Source of the DNA: Hydrogenophaga sp. NFH-34
GTDB lineage: Bacteria; Pseudomonadota; Gammaproteobacteria; Burkholderiales; Burkholderiaceae_C
Direction: 5' to 3'
DNA: 64,000 nt
Assembly (NCBI RefSeq): GCF_021401345.1
Contig: NZ_JACBGE010000003.1
Location: forward strand, 214,483-278,482
Below, piece after piece: positions 7,861 to 15,890 of this stretch. A program made the translations under genes and the position numbers. The first letter of the stretch is position 1. Each line of letters opens with the position of its first letter. The notes below the pieces were generated by a model. That model did not search any database, had not been told where the DNA came from, and was given only the letters and a program-made list of their open reading frames with translations.

Positions 7861-8817
7861 ATGAGCCCCCGGCAACTGCGCTACTTCGTCGCCATCGCCC
7901 GCTCGGGCAGCATCAGCCAGGCCGCGGCCGCGCTGCACATCGCCCAGCCCTCGCTGAGCCAGCACATGGCGGCCATCGAGGAGGAACTGGGCGTTCCCCT
8001 GCTCAAACGCCACGCCCGGGGGGTCACCCTCACCCCCGCCGGGCAGCGCCTGTTCGACCGTGCCAGCGCCATCCTGCGCCAGCTCGACCACCTGCCCGAC
8101 GAGGTCGCGGCGGTGCAGGGCCTGCCCCGGGGCGAAGTCAGGCTGGGCATGGACGGCTCCATCGCCGCTGTGGTGATCGCGCCGCTGTACCGGGCCATGG
8201 AAGCCCGCTATCCCGACGTGCGGGTGTTTGTCGTCACCGGCCTGTCGCACCAGATGCGCCAGGTGGTCGAGGCCCGCAGCGTCGACCTGGCCCTGATGCC
8301 CAACGCCTTCGAGCTGCCGAGCCTGCTGAGCGAGCCGGTCTACGAAGAGCACTTCTGCCTCTTCGGCGCCCGCGGCAGCTTTGCCCGCGGCCAGCGGCGC
8401 ATCCGCTTCGACGACATCGGCGACCGCCCGCTGGTCGCGGCCGATCGCCACCACGACCAGCGCAAACTCATCGAGCGCGTGGCCAACGCCCGCAAACGCA
8501 GCCTGAACGTGCGTTACGAGGTCAACGACGCCGACCTCACCCGCGCCCTGGTGCGCGGCGGCCTGGCCCAGGCCGTGCTGCCCTGCAACGCGTTCGCCGC
8601 CGCCGACGGGCGCCACGGTGTGCAGTCGCTGGACATCACCGACCCGCCGCTCAACCGCATCCAGTCCATTGCCTGGCCCGCCGGCACGCCGCTCACCCCG
8701 GCCGCCGACGCGACGCGCCAGTGTCTGCACGACACCATTTCCGACCTCATCGAACGGCGCGTGCTCCAGGGAAGGCTGCCCCGGATCGACAGGCATAGGT
8801 CCGAGCCTATGGATTGA
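7861..8817 (+). CDS. LysR family transcriptional regulator
   Basis: A 318-residue LTTR with an N-terminal winged HTH (residues 1-60: LRYFVAIARSGSISQAAAALHIAQPSLSQHM) and a periplasmic-binding-protein-like effector domain from about residue 90. It follows kynA by 23 bases on the same strand, but a 70-base gap with a perfect dyad separates it from the FAD oxidase gene that follows. It may therefore belong to the accessory catabolic island rather than to the kyn operon. LTTRs usually sit divergent from their targets; here the target genes would be co-directional. The inducer is unknown. Confidence 0.9.
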   Translation: MSPRQLRYFVAIARSGSISQAAAALHIAQPSLSQHMAAIEEELGVPLLKRHARGVTLTPAGQRLFDRASAILRQLDHLPDEVAAVQGLPRGEVRLGMDGSIAAVVIAPLYRAMEARYPDVRVFVVTGLSHQMRQVVEARSVDLALMPNAFELPSLLSEPVYEEHFCLFGARGSFARGQRRIRFDDIGDRPLVAADRHHDQRKLIERVANARKRSLNVRYEVNDADLTRALVRGGLAQAVLPCNAFAAADGRHGVQSLDITDPPLNRIQSIAWPAGTPLTPAADATRQCLHDTISDLIERRVLQGRLPRIDRHRSEPMD

Positions 8818-8840
8818 AAGAGCAGATGGTATTGGTGCTC

Positions 8841-8881
8841 GTGACCAGGCACTTTCATACTGCGCTTCACACCCTGGTCAC
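8841..8881. promoter_or_regulatory. perfect 9-bp inverted repeat before the FAD oxidase gene
   Basis: GTGACCAGG at 8841-8849 and its exact reverse complement CCTGGTCAC at 8873-8881 are separated by 23 bases. The right arm ends 6 bases before the ATG at 8888, where the ribosome site should be; no Shine-Dalgarno sequence is otherwise clear. The arms are about 32 bp apart centre to centre, roughly three helical turns. It can be read as a DNA operator for the adjacent LysR protein or as an RNA hairpin covering the start. Confidence 0.5.
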
Positions 8882-8887
8882 AGATCC

Positions 8888-10297
8888 ATGCCTGTCCTGA
8901 ACCCTGAATTCCTGGCCGCCCTGACCGACGCCGTCGGTCCCGAAGGTCTTTCCTTGGGCAACGCCATCCCGGAACGCCACCATGCCGACTGGAGCGGCAC
9001 CCCGCCCCAGGCGCCGCTGGCGCTGCTGCGTCCGGCCAGCACGGCCCAGGTGTCGGCGGTGCTGCGCGCCTGCCACGCCCACCGGGTGCCGGTGGTGCCC
9101 CAGGGCGGCCTCACCGGCCTGGCGGGCGCCGCCGTGCCTTCGGCCGGGGCCGTGGCCCTGTCGCTGGACCGCATGAACGCGATCGAAGCGGTCCATGCCG
9201 ACGCCCGCACCCTCACCGTGCAGGCCGGCGCCACCCTGCAGGCGGCGCAGGAAGCGGCCCAGGAAGCCGGCTGCCTGCTGGGCGTCGACCTGGGCGCCCG
9301 CGGCTCGTGCCAGATCGGCGGCACCTTGTCGACCAATGCCGGCGGCAATGGCGTGGTGCAGTTCGGCATGATGCGCGAGCAGACCCTGGGCCTGGAAGTG
9401 GTGCTGGCCGATGGCACGGTGCTGGACATGATGCGCCCGCTGGTCAAGAACAACACCGGCTACGACCTCAAGCAGCACTTCATCGGGGCCGAGGGCACGC
9501 TGGGCGTCATCACACGCGCGCTGCTGCGCCTGCATCCCGCCCCCCGGGCGCGCGCCACCGCGCTCGCGGCCGTGGCCGACTGCGACAGCGCCCTGCGCCT
9601 GCTGCGCCGGCTGCAGACACACTGCCCCGGCGGTGTGGCCGCTTTCGAACTGATGTGGCAGGACTTCCTCGACCACGCGCTGCGCTGGACGCGGACCCCG
9701 GCGCCGTTGGCGCAGAGCCACCCCTTGCTGGTGCTCACCGATCTGAGCGGCAACGACGAGCCCGCCCTGACCGAAGCGCTCGAAGCCGTGCTCGGCCAGG
9801 CGCTGGAAGAAGGCCTGGTCCGCGATGCCGTGATCGCACAGTCCCGCGCCCAGGCAGCCAGCCTGTGGCGCCTGCGGGAGGTCACGGCCGAATTCCCGAC
9901 CCACCTCGCGCCCATCAACTTCGACATCAGCCTGCCACTCGACCAGTTGGGCCGCTTCGCCGACCGCTGCGTGGACGCCCTGAGCGAACGCTGGCCCGGG
10001 CAGCGCTCGCTGCGCTTCGGCCACCTCGGCGACGGCAACCTGCACCTGAGCACCGACGCCCGATCGCTCGGTGGCCTGGGCTTCGACGAGGCCGAGCAGG
10101 CGGTCGAGGCCATCGTCTACGCCCTGGTCGCGCAGGCCGGTGGCAGCATCTCGGCCGAACACGGCATTGGCCTGCACAAAAAGCCCTTCCTGCACGCCAG
10201 CCGCAGCCCCGCCGAACTGGCGGTCATGCGCGCGATCAAGCAGGCCCTCGACCCGCTGCACCTGCTCAACCCGGGCAAGGTGTTCGACCCGGCCTGA
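8888..10297 (+). CDS. FAD-linked oxidase / D-2-hydroxyacid dehydrogenase (GlcD/D2HGDH-like)
   Basis: A 469-residue flavoprotein with an N-terminal FAD_binding_4 (PCMH) domain, with PQGGLTGLAGAA at about 71-82 and the GAEGTLGVITRALLRLHP segment at about 200-217. The C-terminal FAD-oxidase domain shows GHLGDGNLHL at about 378-387 and SAEHGIGLHKK at about 421-431. These are signatures of the D-lactate / glycolate (GlcD) / D-2-hydroxyglutarate dehydrogenase family, which oxidises D-2-hydroxy acids and passes electrons to a carrier. The substrate cannot be named. It precedes a Bug receptor and a TauD-like dioxygenase, so a carboxylate catabolic route is likely. Confidence 0.88.
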   Translation: MPVLNPEFLAALTDAVGPEGLSLGNAIPERHHADWSGTPPQAPLALLRPASTAQVSAVLRACHAHRVPVVPQGGLTGLAGAAVPSAGAVALSLDRMNAIEAVHADARTLTVQAGATLQAAQEAAQEAGCLLGVDLGARGSCQIGGTLSTNAGGNGVVQFGMMREQTLGLEVVLADGTVLDMMRPLVKNNTGYDLKQHFIGAEGTLGVITRALLRLHPAPRARATALAAVADCDSALRLLRRLQTHCPGGVAAFELMWQDFLDHALRWTRTPAPLAQSHPLLVLTDLSGNDEPALTEALEAVLGQALEEGLVRDAVIAQSRAQAASLWRLREVTAEFPTHLAPINFDISLPLDQLGRFADRCVDALSERWPGQRSLRFGHLGDGNLHLSTDARSLGGLGFDEAEQAVEAIVYALVAQAGGSISAEHGIGLHKKPFLHASRSPAELAVMRAIKQALDPLHLLNPGKVFDPA

Positions 10298-10349
10298 ACC
10301 CGTTTCCCTCCCTTCGCCTTTTCTTCCACTTCCTCCAGGACCCACGAGC

Positions 10350-11333
10350 ATGCAACGACGCACCACCTTCCACGCCCTCCTCGGCCTTGGCGCCGCCGCC
10401 CTGCTGGCCACCTCGGCCGCGCAGGCCGACAGCGGCCCGGCCATCCGCATCCTGGTGGGCTTCCCGGCCGGCGGCAGCAGCGATGCCATTGCGCGCCTGC
10501 TGGCACAGGGCCTGCAGCAGGAACTGGGGCGCAGCGTCATGGTGGAAAACAAACCCGGCGCCGGCGGCCAGATCGCGGCGCAAACGCTCAAGGGCGCCAA
10601 ACCCGACGGCACGACGCTGTTCCTCTCCAACAGCCACACGGTCGCCATGATCCCGCTGACGATCAGCAACCCGGGCTTCGACACCGCCAAGGACTTCGCC
10701 CCCGTGGCCATGGTGGCGGTCAACCCCGACGTGTTCGTGCTCAACACCGGCGTGCTGGGCAAACCGAATGCCGGCCTGCGCGACTTTGCCCAGTGGGTCG
10801 CGGCCAATCCGGCCAAAGGCAATGTCGGCGTGCCCGCACCGGCCAGCGCGCCCGACTTTGCCGTCGGCGTGGTGGCCAGGGCGCTCGGCGCCGACCTGAA
10901 GTCGGTGCCCTACCGGGGCGACGCCCCCATCGTGCAGGACGTGATGGCCGGCCAGGTGCCGGCCGGCATCGGCTCGGTGGGCGCCATGCTGCAGCCGGCC
11001 AAGGCCGGCAAGCTGCGCATCGTCGCCGTCAATGGCACCAGCCGCCTGCCCATCCTGCCCGACGTACCCACCTATGCCGAGCTCGGCATCAAGGGCTACG
11101 AAGACATGATCTTCAACGGCGTCTTCGCCCCGGCCGGCACCCCCGCCCCCGTGATCGACAGCTACAGCGCGGCCATCACCAAGGTGGTGAAGTCGCCCGA
11201 GTTTGCCGACAAGCTCGCCAACCTGGGCATCAGCGCCCACGCCGGCAGCGCCGCCGACCTGAACGCCCGCCTCAAGGCCACGCAGGACTTTTCCGCCACC
11301 ATGGTCCGCAACGCCGGCTACAAACCGCAATAA
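10350..11333 (+). CDS. Bug-family periplasmic substrate-binding protein (tripartite tricarboxylate transporter type)
   Basis: A 327-residue exported receptor. The N-terminus MQRRTTFHALLGLGAAALLATSAAQA has a twin-arginine pair and a hydrophobic core ending at an AQA cleavage site, so Tat or Sec export is possible. The mature start IRILVGFPAGGSSDAIARLLA is the Bug hallmark of carboxylate binding, and VENKPGAGGQIAAQTL and NGVFAPAGTP follow in the usual places. No tctA/tctB membrane genes are nearby, which is common for the expanded Bug families of Burkholderiales. It probably delivers the substrate of the neighbouring oxidase or dioxygenase. Confidence 0.92.
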   Translation: MQRRTTFHALLGLGAAALLATSAAQADSGPAIRILVGFPAGGSSDAIARLLAQGLQQELGRSVMVENKPGAGGQIAAQTLKGAKPDGTTLFLSNSHTVAMIPLTISNPGFDTAKDFAPVAMVAVNPDVFVLNTGVLGKPNAGLRDFAQWVAANPAKGNVGVPAPASAPDFAVGVVARALGADLKSVPYRGDAPIVQDVMAGQVPAGIGSVGAMLQPAKAGKLRIVAVNGTSRLPILPDVPTYAELGIKGYEDMIFNGVFAPAGTPAPVIDSYSAAITKVVKSPEFADKLANLGISAHAGSAADLNARLKATQDFSATMVRNAGYKPQ

Positions 11334-11343
11334 GCCTTCTCCC

Positions 11344-12336
11344 ATGAGTCTCATCCAATCGACCCCGATCACCGGTCCCGCCGCCTGGCGCGGCCCCGAC
11401 TTCGCCCACGACCACAGCTGGATCCACCCGATCACGCCCGAGGCCCTCGCCGTGATCGACGCCGCGCTGGCACAGCTCAAGTCGCGCGGCCTGCGCTTTC
11501 CCGACTTCACCCGGGACGACTTCCCGATCCACGCGCTCGCGCCCGACTTGGCGCGCTACACCGATGAGCTGGAAAACGGCCGCGGCTTTCTGGTGCTGCG
11601 GGGTCTGCCGGTGGAACGCTACAGCGACGAAGACCTCGACGCCATCTACTACGGCCTGGGCCTGCACATGGGCACCCCGGTGCGCCAGAACCCGCGCGGG
11701 GACCTGCTGGGCGCCGTGATGAACGTCGGCGACGCGACGCAAAAGAGCACGCGGGTCTACGAAACCAACCTCTACCTGCCCTACCACTCGGACCCGTCCG
11801 ACGTGGTCGCCCTGCTGTGCGTGCGCAAGGCCCTGCGTGGCGGCCTGAGCAGCCTGGTCAGCGTGGCCGCGATCTACAACGAGATCCTGACCCGGCACCC
11901 CGAATACATCGGCCTGTACTACCGGCCGATGTATTTCGAGCACCTGTGCGAGCCCCGGCCCAGCCTCTCGCCCATCTTCAGTTACCACGAAGGCAAGCTC
12001 AGTTGCCGCTACCTGCGCCAGTACCTGGAGCTGGGGCATGAAATCATGGAACAGCCGCTCTCGCGGGTGGAAATCGCCGCCCTCGACCTGTTCGACGACG
12101 TCATGCACGATCCGAACATCCGGCTGGACATGATGCTGGAGCCGGGCGACATCCAGTTCGCCAACAATTACGCCGTGCTGCACTCGCGCACGGGCTTCGA
12201 GGACGACCCCGATCCGGCCCGCTGGCGCAAGATGATCCGTCTGTGGCTCAAGATGGGCAACGCGCGCCCGCTCGCGCCCGAGTTCCCGGGGCGCAACGGC
12301 TTCCCCGCCCCGGAGCCCGCAGCCGCCCTGGCCTGA
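11344..12336 (+). CDS. TauD/TfdA-like Fe(II)/2-oxoglutarate-dependent dioxygenase
   Basis: A 330-residue protein with the double-stranded beta-helix iron site HxD...H: His148 and Asp150 in LPYHSDPSD, distal His280 in NNYAVLHSRTGF. A candidate 2-oxoglutarate Arg follows at about 299 (ARWRKMIRLWL). The strand GRGFLVLRGLPV at about 79-90 is typical of the TauD superfamily. It belongs to a poorly characterised bacterial branch often found with Bug receptors; substrate and product are unknown. It follows the Bug gene by 10 bases and is the last gene of the plus-strand operon from 8888. Confidence 0.85.
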   Translation: MSLIQSTPITGPAAWRGPDFAHDHSWIHPITPEALAVIDAALAQLKSRGLRFPDFTRDDFPIHALAPDLARYTDELENGRGFLVLRGLPVERYSDEDLDAIYYGLGLHMGTPVRQNPRGDLLGAVMNVGDATQKSTRVYETNLYLPYHSDPSDVVALLCVRKALRGGLSSLVSVAAIYNEILTRHPEYIGLYYRPMYFEHLCEPRPSLSPIFSYHEGKLSCRYLRQYLELGHEIMEQPLSRVEIAALDLFDDVMHDPNIRLDMMLEPGDIQFANNYAVLHSRTGFEDDPDPARWRKMIRLWLKMGNARPLAPEFPGRNGFPAPEPAAALA

Positions 12337-12354
12337 CGGCAGGGCCGCTCACCC

Positions 12355-12395
12355 GGGCCCGGCAAGTACCAGGGCCTCAGGCGCTCGCCGGGCCC
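12355..12395. terminator. inverted repeat between convergent operons, candidate bidirectional terminator
   Basis: GGGCCCGGC at 12355-12363 pairs perfectly with GCCGGGCCC at 12387-12395 across a 23-base loop. It lies between the stops of the dioxygenase (12336, plus) and the Bug gene (12409, minus). No T-run follows on either strand, so termination activity is inferred from position and stem strength only. Confidence 0.4.
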
Positions 12396-12408
12396 GGCCT
12401 CACCGCCC

Positions 12409-13416
12409 TCACTGGGGCCGGATGTCGTTCTTGCGAATGACCTCGGCCATGGCTTCGGTGTCGGTCCGGATGCGGTGCGCGAGCCCTTCGGGCGCGGTCC
12501 CCACCACCTGCCAGCCCTGGGCCGCGATGCGCTCGCGCACCTCGGGCCGGCGCACGATGTCGGCCAGCAGTTCCGACAGGCGCTGCACATGGGCACGCGG
12601 CAGGCTCTGCGGCGCGGCCACCGCGTTCCAGATCTCGAGGTTGAGGTCTTTCACGCCCGCCTCGCTCAGGCTGGGCACATCGGGCACCACGCTGCTGCGC
12701 CCGGCTGACGTCACCCCGATCGCCTTGAGCTTGCCGCCCTTGACCTGCGACATGGCCAGCCCCGGCGGCAGCAAGGCCATCTGCACCTGCCCGCCGATGA
12801 GGCCGGTGATGACCTGCGGGTTGCCGGGATACGGCACGTGCATCGGCGCGATGCCCGCCCGCGCCTTGAGCAGTTCCATGCCCAGATGGGCCACGGTGCC
12901 GATGCCCGGCGTGCCGTAGTTCCAGCGGTCGCCGCTCTGCCGCGCCGCCTCGAAAAAGGCCGCACCGCTGGTCGCCGTGCTGGCCGGCACCGCCAGCACC
13001 AGGGGCGACACCGCGATCAGCGACACCGGCTGCAATTCCTTGAGGGGATCGTAGGTGGTGGCCGGGTTGAGGATCTTGGCAATGGTCAGGTTGCCATTGA
13101 TCATCAGCCCGATGGTGTGGTCGTCGGTGGCGTGCGCCACGACGGCGGCCCCGATGTTGCCGCCGGCCCCCACCCGGTTCTCCACCACCACCGGCTGACC
13201 GAGCGCCTGCGCCAGCGGATCGGCCAGCACCCGGGCCGTGAGGTCGGGCGAAGAACCCGCCGGGAATCCCACCACGAGCTTGAGCGGCCGGTTCGGCCAG
13301 GGGGCGTTGTCGGCCCACGCGCTGGCGCCCGTGGCGGCCAGCGCCAGGGCGGCCGGCAGGGCCAGCAGGCGGCGGCGCAGGGGTTGCGGCAACAGGACGG
13401 GTGCGGGGGTTCTCAT
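12409..13416 (-). CDS. second Bug-family periplasmic substrate-binding protein
   Basis: A 335-residue exported receptor with a signal peptide (basic RRRLLALPAALALAATGASAWA, cleavage after about residue 33) and the mature Bug start LKLVVGFPAGSSPDLTARVLA. VENRVGAGGNIGAAVVA and an ENW/W-type ligand loop (LEIWNAVAAP) follow. It is only distantly similar to the Bug protein at 10350-11333, so it is not a recent duplicate. It lies 80 bases downstream of the FAD monooxygenase on the same strand, and the two probably form an operon. The ligand is likely an aromatic or dicarboxylic acid, by analogy only. Confidence 0.92.
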   Translation of the reverse strand: MRTPAPVLLPQPLRRRLLALPAALALAATGASAWADNAPWPNRPLKLVVGFPAGSSPDLTARVLADPLAQALGQPVVVENRVGAGGNIGAAVVAHATDDHTIGLMINGNLTIAKILNPATTYDPLKELQPVSLIAVSPLVLAVPASTATSGAAFFEAARQSGDRWNYGTPGIGTVAHLGMELLKARAGIAPMHVPYPGNPQVITGLIGGQVQMALLPPGLAMSQVKGGKLKAIGVTSAGRSSVVPDVPSLSEAGVKDLNLEIWNAVAAPQSLPRAHVQRLSELLADIVRRPEVRERIAAQGWQVVGTAPEGLAHRIRTDTEAMAEVIRKNDIRPQ

Positions 13417-13496
13417 GGGCGTCGTCCTCGGGTGTTTGGCTGCGCCGCCCGTCTCGGGGCCGGCGTCCCGGCAAGCGTAGCAGGCCCGGCCGTCGT

Positions 13497-14726
13497 TCAG
13501 GCCAGGGGGTCGGGCGGTCCGCTGTAAAGCCAGCGATTGTCCATCACGGACTCGCCCAGCGCCGCCATCGCGAGGTTGCGCGCCAGCCGCACGGGCCCCA
13601 CGGCGTGAAAGATGCTGCCATTGCGCGCCGAGCGGGCCTGCACCCGCGCATTGCGCGCCCACCGCACCTGCGCATAGCGCGCCAGCAGGGTCGGCCAGTC
13701 GACCACGCCGCCCGGGGCTTCGGCGACCGAGCGCAGGCGCCCGAGGGTCCAGGCATCTTCCAGGGCCATCGCTGCCCCCTGCGCCAGGTACGGACGCAGG
13801 GGGTGCGCCGCGTCCCCGAGCAGGGCCACGCGGCCGCGAGCCTGATCCTGCACGCCGGTCATGGGCGGCCGGTCGTTCAGCGCCCAGAGCTTCCAGTCCT
13901 GCACCGAACGCAGCATGTCCATGAGTTCAAAACAGACCGGACCCAGCGCGCGCCGCAGATCGGCATCGCGCGCCTCGTGGCTCCAGGCCTGCGGATCGCT
14001 GCCCGGCGGGCCGCCATGCCCCTGCCCGAGCACCCCGTGCACCACGGCCACGATGTTGAACCACTCGCCGCGCCGCACCGGGTAATGCACCACGTGCAGG
14101 CGCGGCCCCAGCCAGGCGGTGACCGCGTTGGCGCGCGACAGCGCCGGCACATCGCGCGCGGCGATCATGCCCCGGTAGGCCAGGTGCCCGCTGGCCCGCA
14201 CCGGCTGCGCACCCAGCAACTGGTGGCGCACCCGGCTCCAGAGCCCGTCGGCGCCGATCAGCGCCTCACCGCGGAACTCCGCATCGTTTTCGGCGTGCAC
14301 GCGCACTTCACCCGGCAGGGCCTCGTAGGACGCCACGCGCGTGCCGAGCGTGAGACGCACCTCGGGCCGCTGGCGCACGGCGTCGTGCAGCATGGCCAAC
14401 AGATCGGCACGGTGGATGGTGGCGTAGGCCTGGCCGTAGCGCGCCCGGAACAGCGGCCCAAGGCGCATGCGCCCGATGCGGTGCCCCCCATGCGCGTCGC
14501 GCACCTGCAGCTCTTCGGGAAAGGCTGCACAGGCGTTGAGCGCCTCGGTCAGGCCCCAGTCCTGCAGCACGCGCACGGCATTCGGGCCCAGCTGGATACC
14601 AGCCCCGACCTCGCCGAAGGCCTCGGCCTGCTCGACCAGTTGCACCACCGAGCCCGAACGGGCCAGGGCCAGCGCGCTGGCCATGCCGCCGATGCCACCA
14701 CCGGCCACCACGACGTTTTCTTTCAT
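13497..14726 (-). CDS. FAD-dependent aromatic monooxygenase (salicylate / 6-hydroxynicotinate hydroxylase-like)
   Basis: A 409-residue group A flavoprotein monooxygenase. The Rossmann motif GGGIGG lies at 9-14, the DG motif around GADGLWSRVR at 158-167, and the GD motif LLGDAAHPLRPYLAQG at about 302-317 with Gly304-Asp305. These are the three fingerprints of NAD(P)H-dependent single-component hydroxylases of salicylate, 3-hydroxybenzoate and 6-hydroxynicotinate. The substrate cannot be read from the sequence. It is transcribed towards the second Bug gene. With a kynurenine/kynurenate-forming operon nearby, an N-heteroaromatic acid would be a reasonable candidate (inference). Confidence 0.88.
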   Translation of the reverse strand: MKENVVVAGGGIGGMASALALARSGSVVQLVEQAEAFGEVGAGIQLGPNAVRVLQDWGLTEALNACAAFPEELQVRDAHGGHRIGRMRLGPLFRARYGQAYATIHRADLLAMLHDAVRQRPEVRLTLGTRVASYEALPGEVRVHAENDAEFRGEALIGADGLWSRVRHQLLGAQPVRASGHLAYRGMIAARDVPALSRANAVTAWLGPRLHVVHYPVRRGEWFNIVAVVHGVLGQGHGGPPGSDPQAWSHEARDADLRRALGPVCFELMDMLRSVQDWKLWALNDRPPMTGVQDQARGRVALLGDAAHPLRPYLAQGAAMALEDAWTLGRLRSVAEAPGGVVDWPTLLARYAQVRWARNARVQARSARNGSIFHAVGPVRLARNLAMAALGESVMDNRWLYSGPPDPLA

Positions 14727-14762
14727 GAGGCGGCATTGTGCCGACCAAGCGCCGGTGCAGCT

Positions 14763-14787
14763 TGACGGGGATCAGCAAACCCCGTCA
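14763..14787 (-). terminator. hairpin after the VWA gene, candidate terminator
   Basis: TGACGGGG at 14763-14770 pairs with CCCCGTCA at 14780-14787 around a 9-base loop. It lies just past the stop (14817, minus strand) of the MoxR-DUF58-VWA set and before the monooxygenase start at 14726. No U-tract follows. It may separate the two minus-strand units. Confidence 0.4.
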
Positions 14788-14816
14788 TCGATGCCGTGGA
14801 CGACAGCGGTGGAGCG

Positions 14817-15890
14817 CTACAGCACCCGCTGGAACCAGAACAGCGACAGCCCGGCCGAGAGCAGCACCAGCACGGCCGCGACCAGGGCCAGCAGGCCGGA
14901 AACCTCGGTGTCCTTTTTTTCGACCGTGAGCCGGGTGCTCAGCGACTCGTACACCTTCTTGAGGTTGTCGGCGGTGCCGGCATAGAAGTATTCGCCCTGG
15001 GTGGCACGCGCCACTTCCTTGAGGCTGTCTTCATCGAGCCGCACGCGCATGGACCAACCTTCGAAGCCGATCACCTCGCCATCGACCGTGCCCACGCCCA
15101 CGGTGTAGACCTTCACCCCGCGGTCGGCCGCCATCTTGGCCGCCTCCTGCGTGTCCACCCCCGTGGTGCGCTGGCCATCGGTCAGCAGGATGATGGCGGC
15201 CGAGCTGTACGACCCGGGCGGCACCGGTTCAAACGGTTTGGCCTCGCCCTGGACCGCGGGCTGCTGGTCGATGGGACGGCCCTGCGGACCGAAAGGGTCG
15301 TTGCGTCGGCCCCAGGTCACGCTGGCGAGGTCCACCTGGCCGGGGAATATCTCCGACAGCGCCACCACGATGGCACTGCCGATGGCGGTGGCGCGCTGCA
15401 TCTGGAACTTGTCGATGGCGGCGTGCAGGTCTTCGCGGCTGAGCGTCACCGGCTGGACCACCTGCGCCGAGCCGGCAAAGGCCACGATGCCCACCTTCAC
15501 ATGGCGCGGCAGCTCGGCCAGAAAGGCCTTGGCCGCGTTCTGCGAGGCCACCAGGCGGTTGGGTTCCACGTCGGTCGCGCGCATGCTGCCGGACACGTCC
15601 ATCGCCAGGATGATGGTCTGCTGGGTGGACGGCAGCAGGATGGTGGCCATGGGCCGCGCCGCGGCCAGCAGCATGGCCGCAAAAGCCAGCAACAGCAGCA
15701 CGGGCGGCACGTGGCGGCGCCAGTTCCCGCCCCGCCCCATGGCTTCGCGCACGATCGACAGGCTCGCATAACGCAGCGCCGTCTGCCGGCGCCGACGCAG
15801 CAGCCACCAGTACAGCAGCACCAGCACCGGCAGCAGCAGCAACAGCCACAGGAACTGCGGCCAGATAAAGGTGACGGGCAGGTTGTTCAT
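14817..15890 (-). CDS. VWA domain membrane protein (BatA-like)
   Basis: A 357-residue membrane-anchored von Willebrand A protein. There are two N-terminal membrane segments (about residues 9-30 and 62-78), the VWA domain with MIDAS motif DVSGSM at 98-103 and the downstream TDG (LLTDGQRTTG), and a C-terminal membrane segment (about 330-350). This is the BatA / Aerotolerance layout. The start overlaps the DUF58 stop (ATGA). A second VWA protein (BatB) and a TPR protein (BatC), present in full bat operons, are absent. The function of MoxR-DUF58-VWA sets, perhaps chaperone-like assembly of metal or envelope proteins, is not established. Confidence 0.88.
   Translation of the reverse strand: MNNLPVTFIWPQFLWLLLLLPVLVLLYWWLLRRRRQTALRYASLSIVREAMGRGGNWRRHVPPVLLLLAFAAMLLAAARPMATILLPSTQQTIILAMDVSGSMRATDVEPNRLVASQNAAKAFLAELPRHVKVGIVAFAGSAQVVQPVTLSREDLHAAIDKFQMQRATAIGSAIVVALSEIFPGQVDLASVTWGRRNDPFGPQGRPIDQQPAVQGEAKPFEPVPPGSYSSAAIILLTDGQRTTGVDTQEAAKMAADRGVKVYTVGVGTVDGEVIGFEGWSMRVRLDEDSLKEVARATQGEYFYAGTADNLKKVYESLSTRLTVEKKDTEVSGLLALVAAVLVLLSAGLSLFWFQRVL

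Noticed and set aside
10350..13416. The two Bug receptors as a recent gene duplication.
   Set aside because: They are on opposite strands and their sequences share only family motifs, with different signal peptides and ligand loops.
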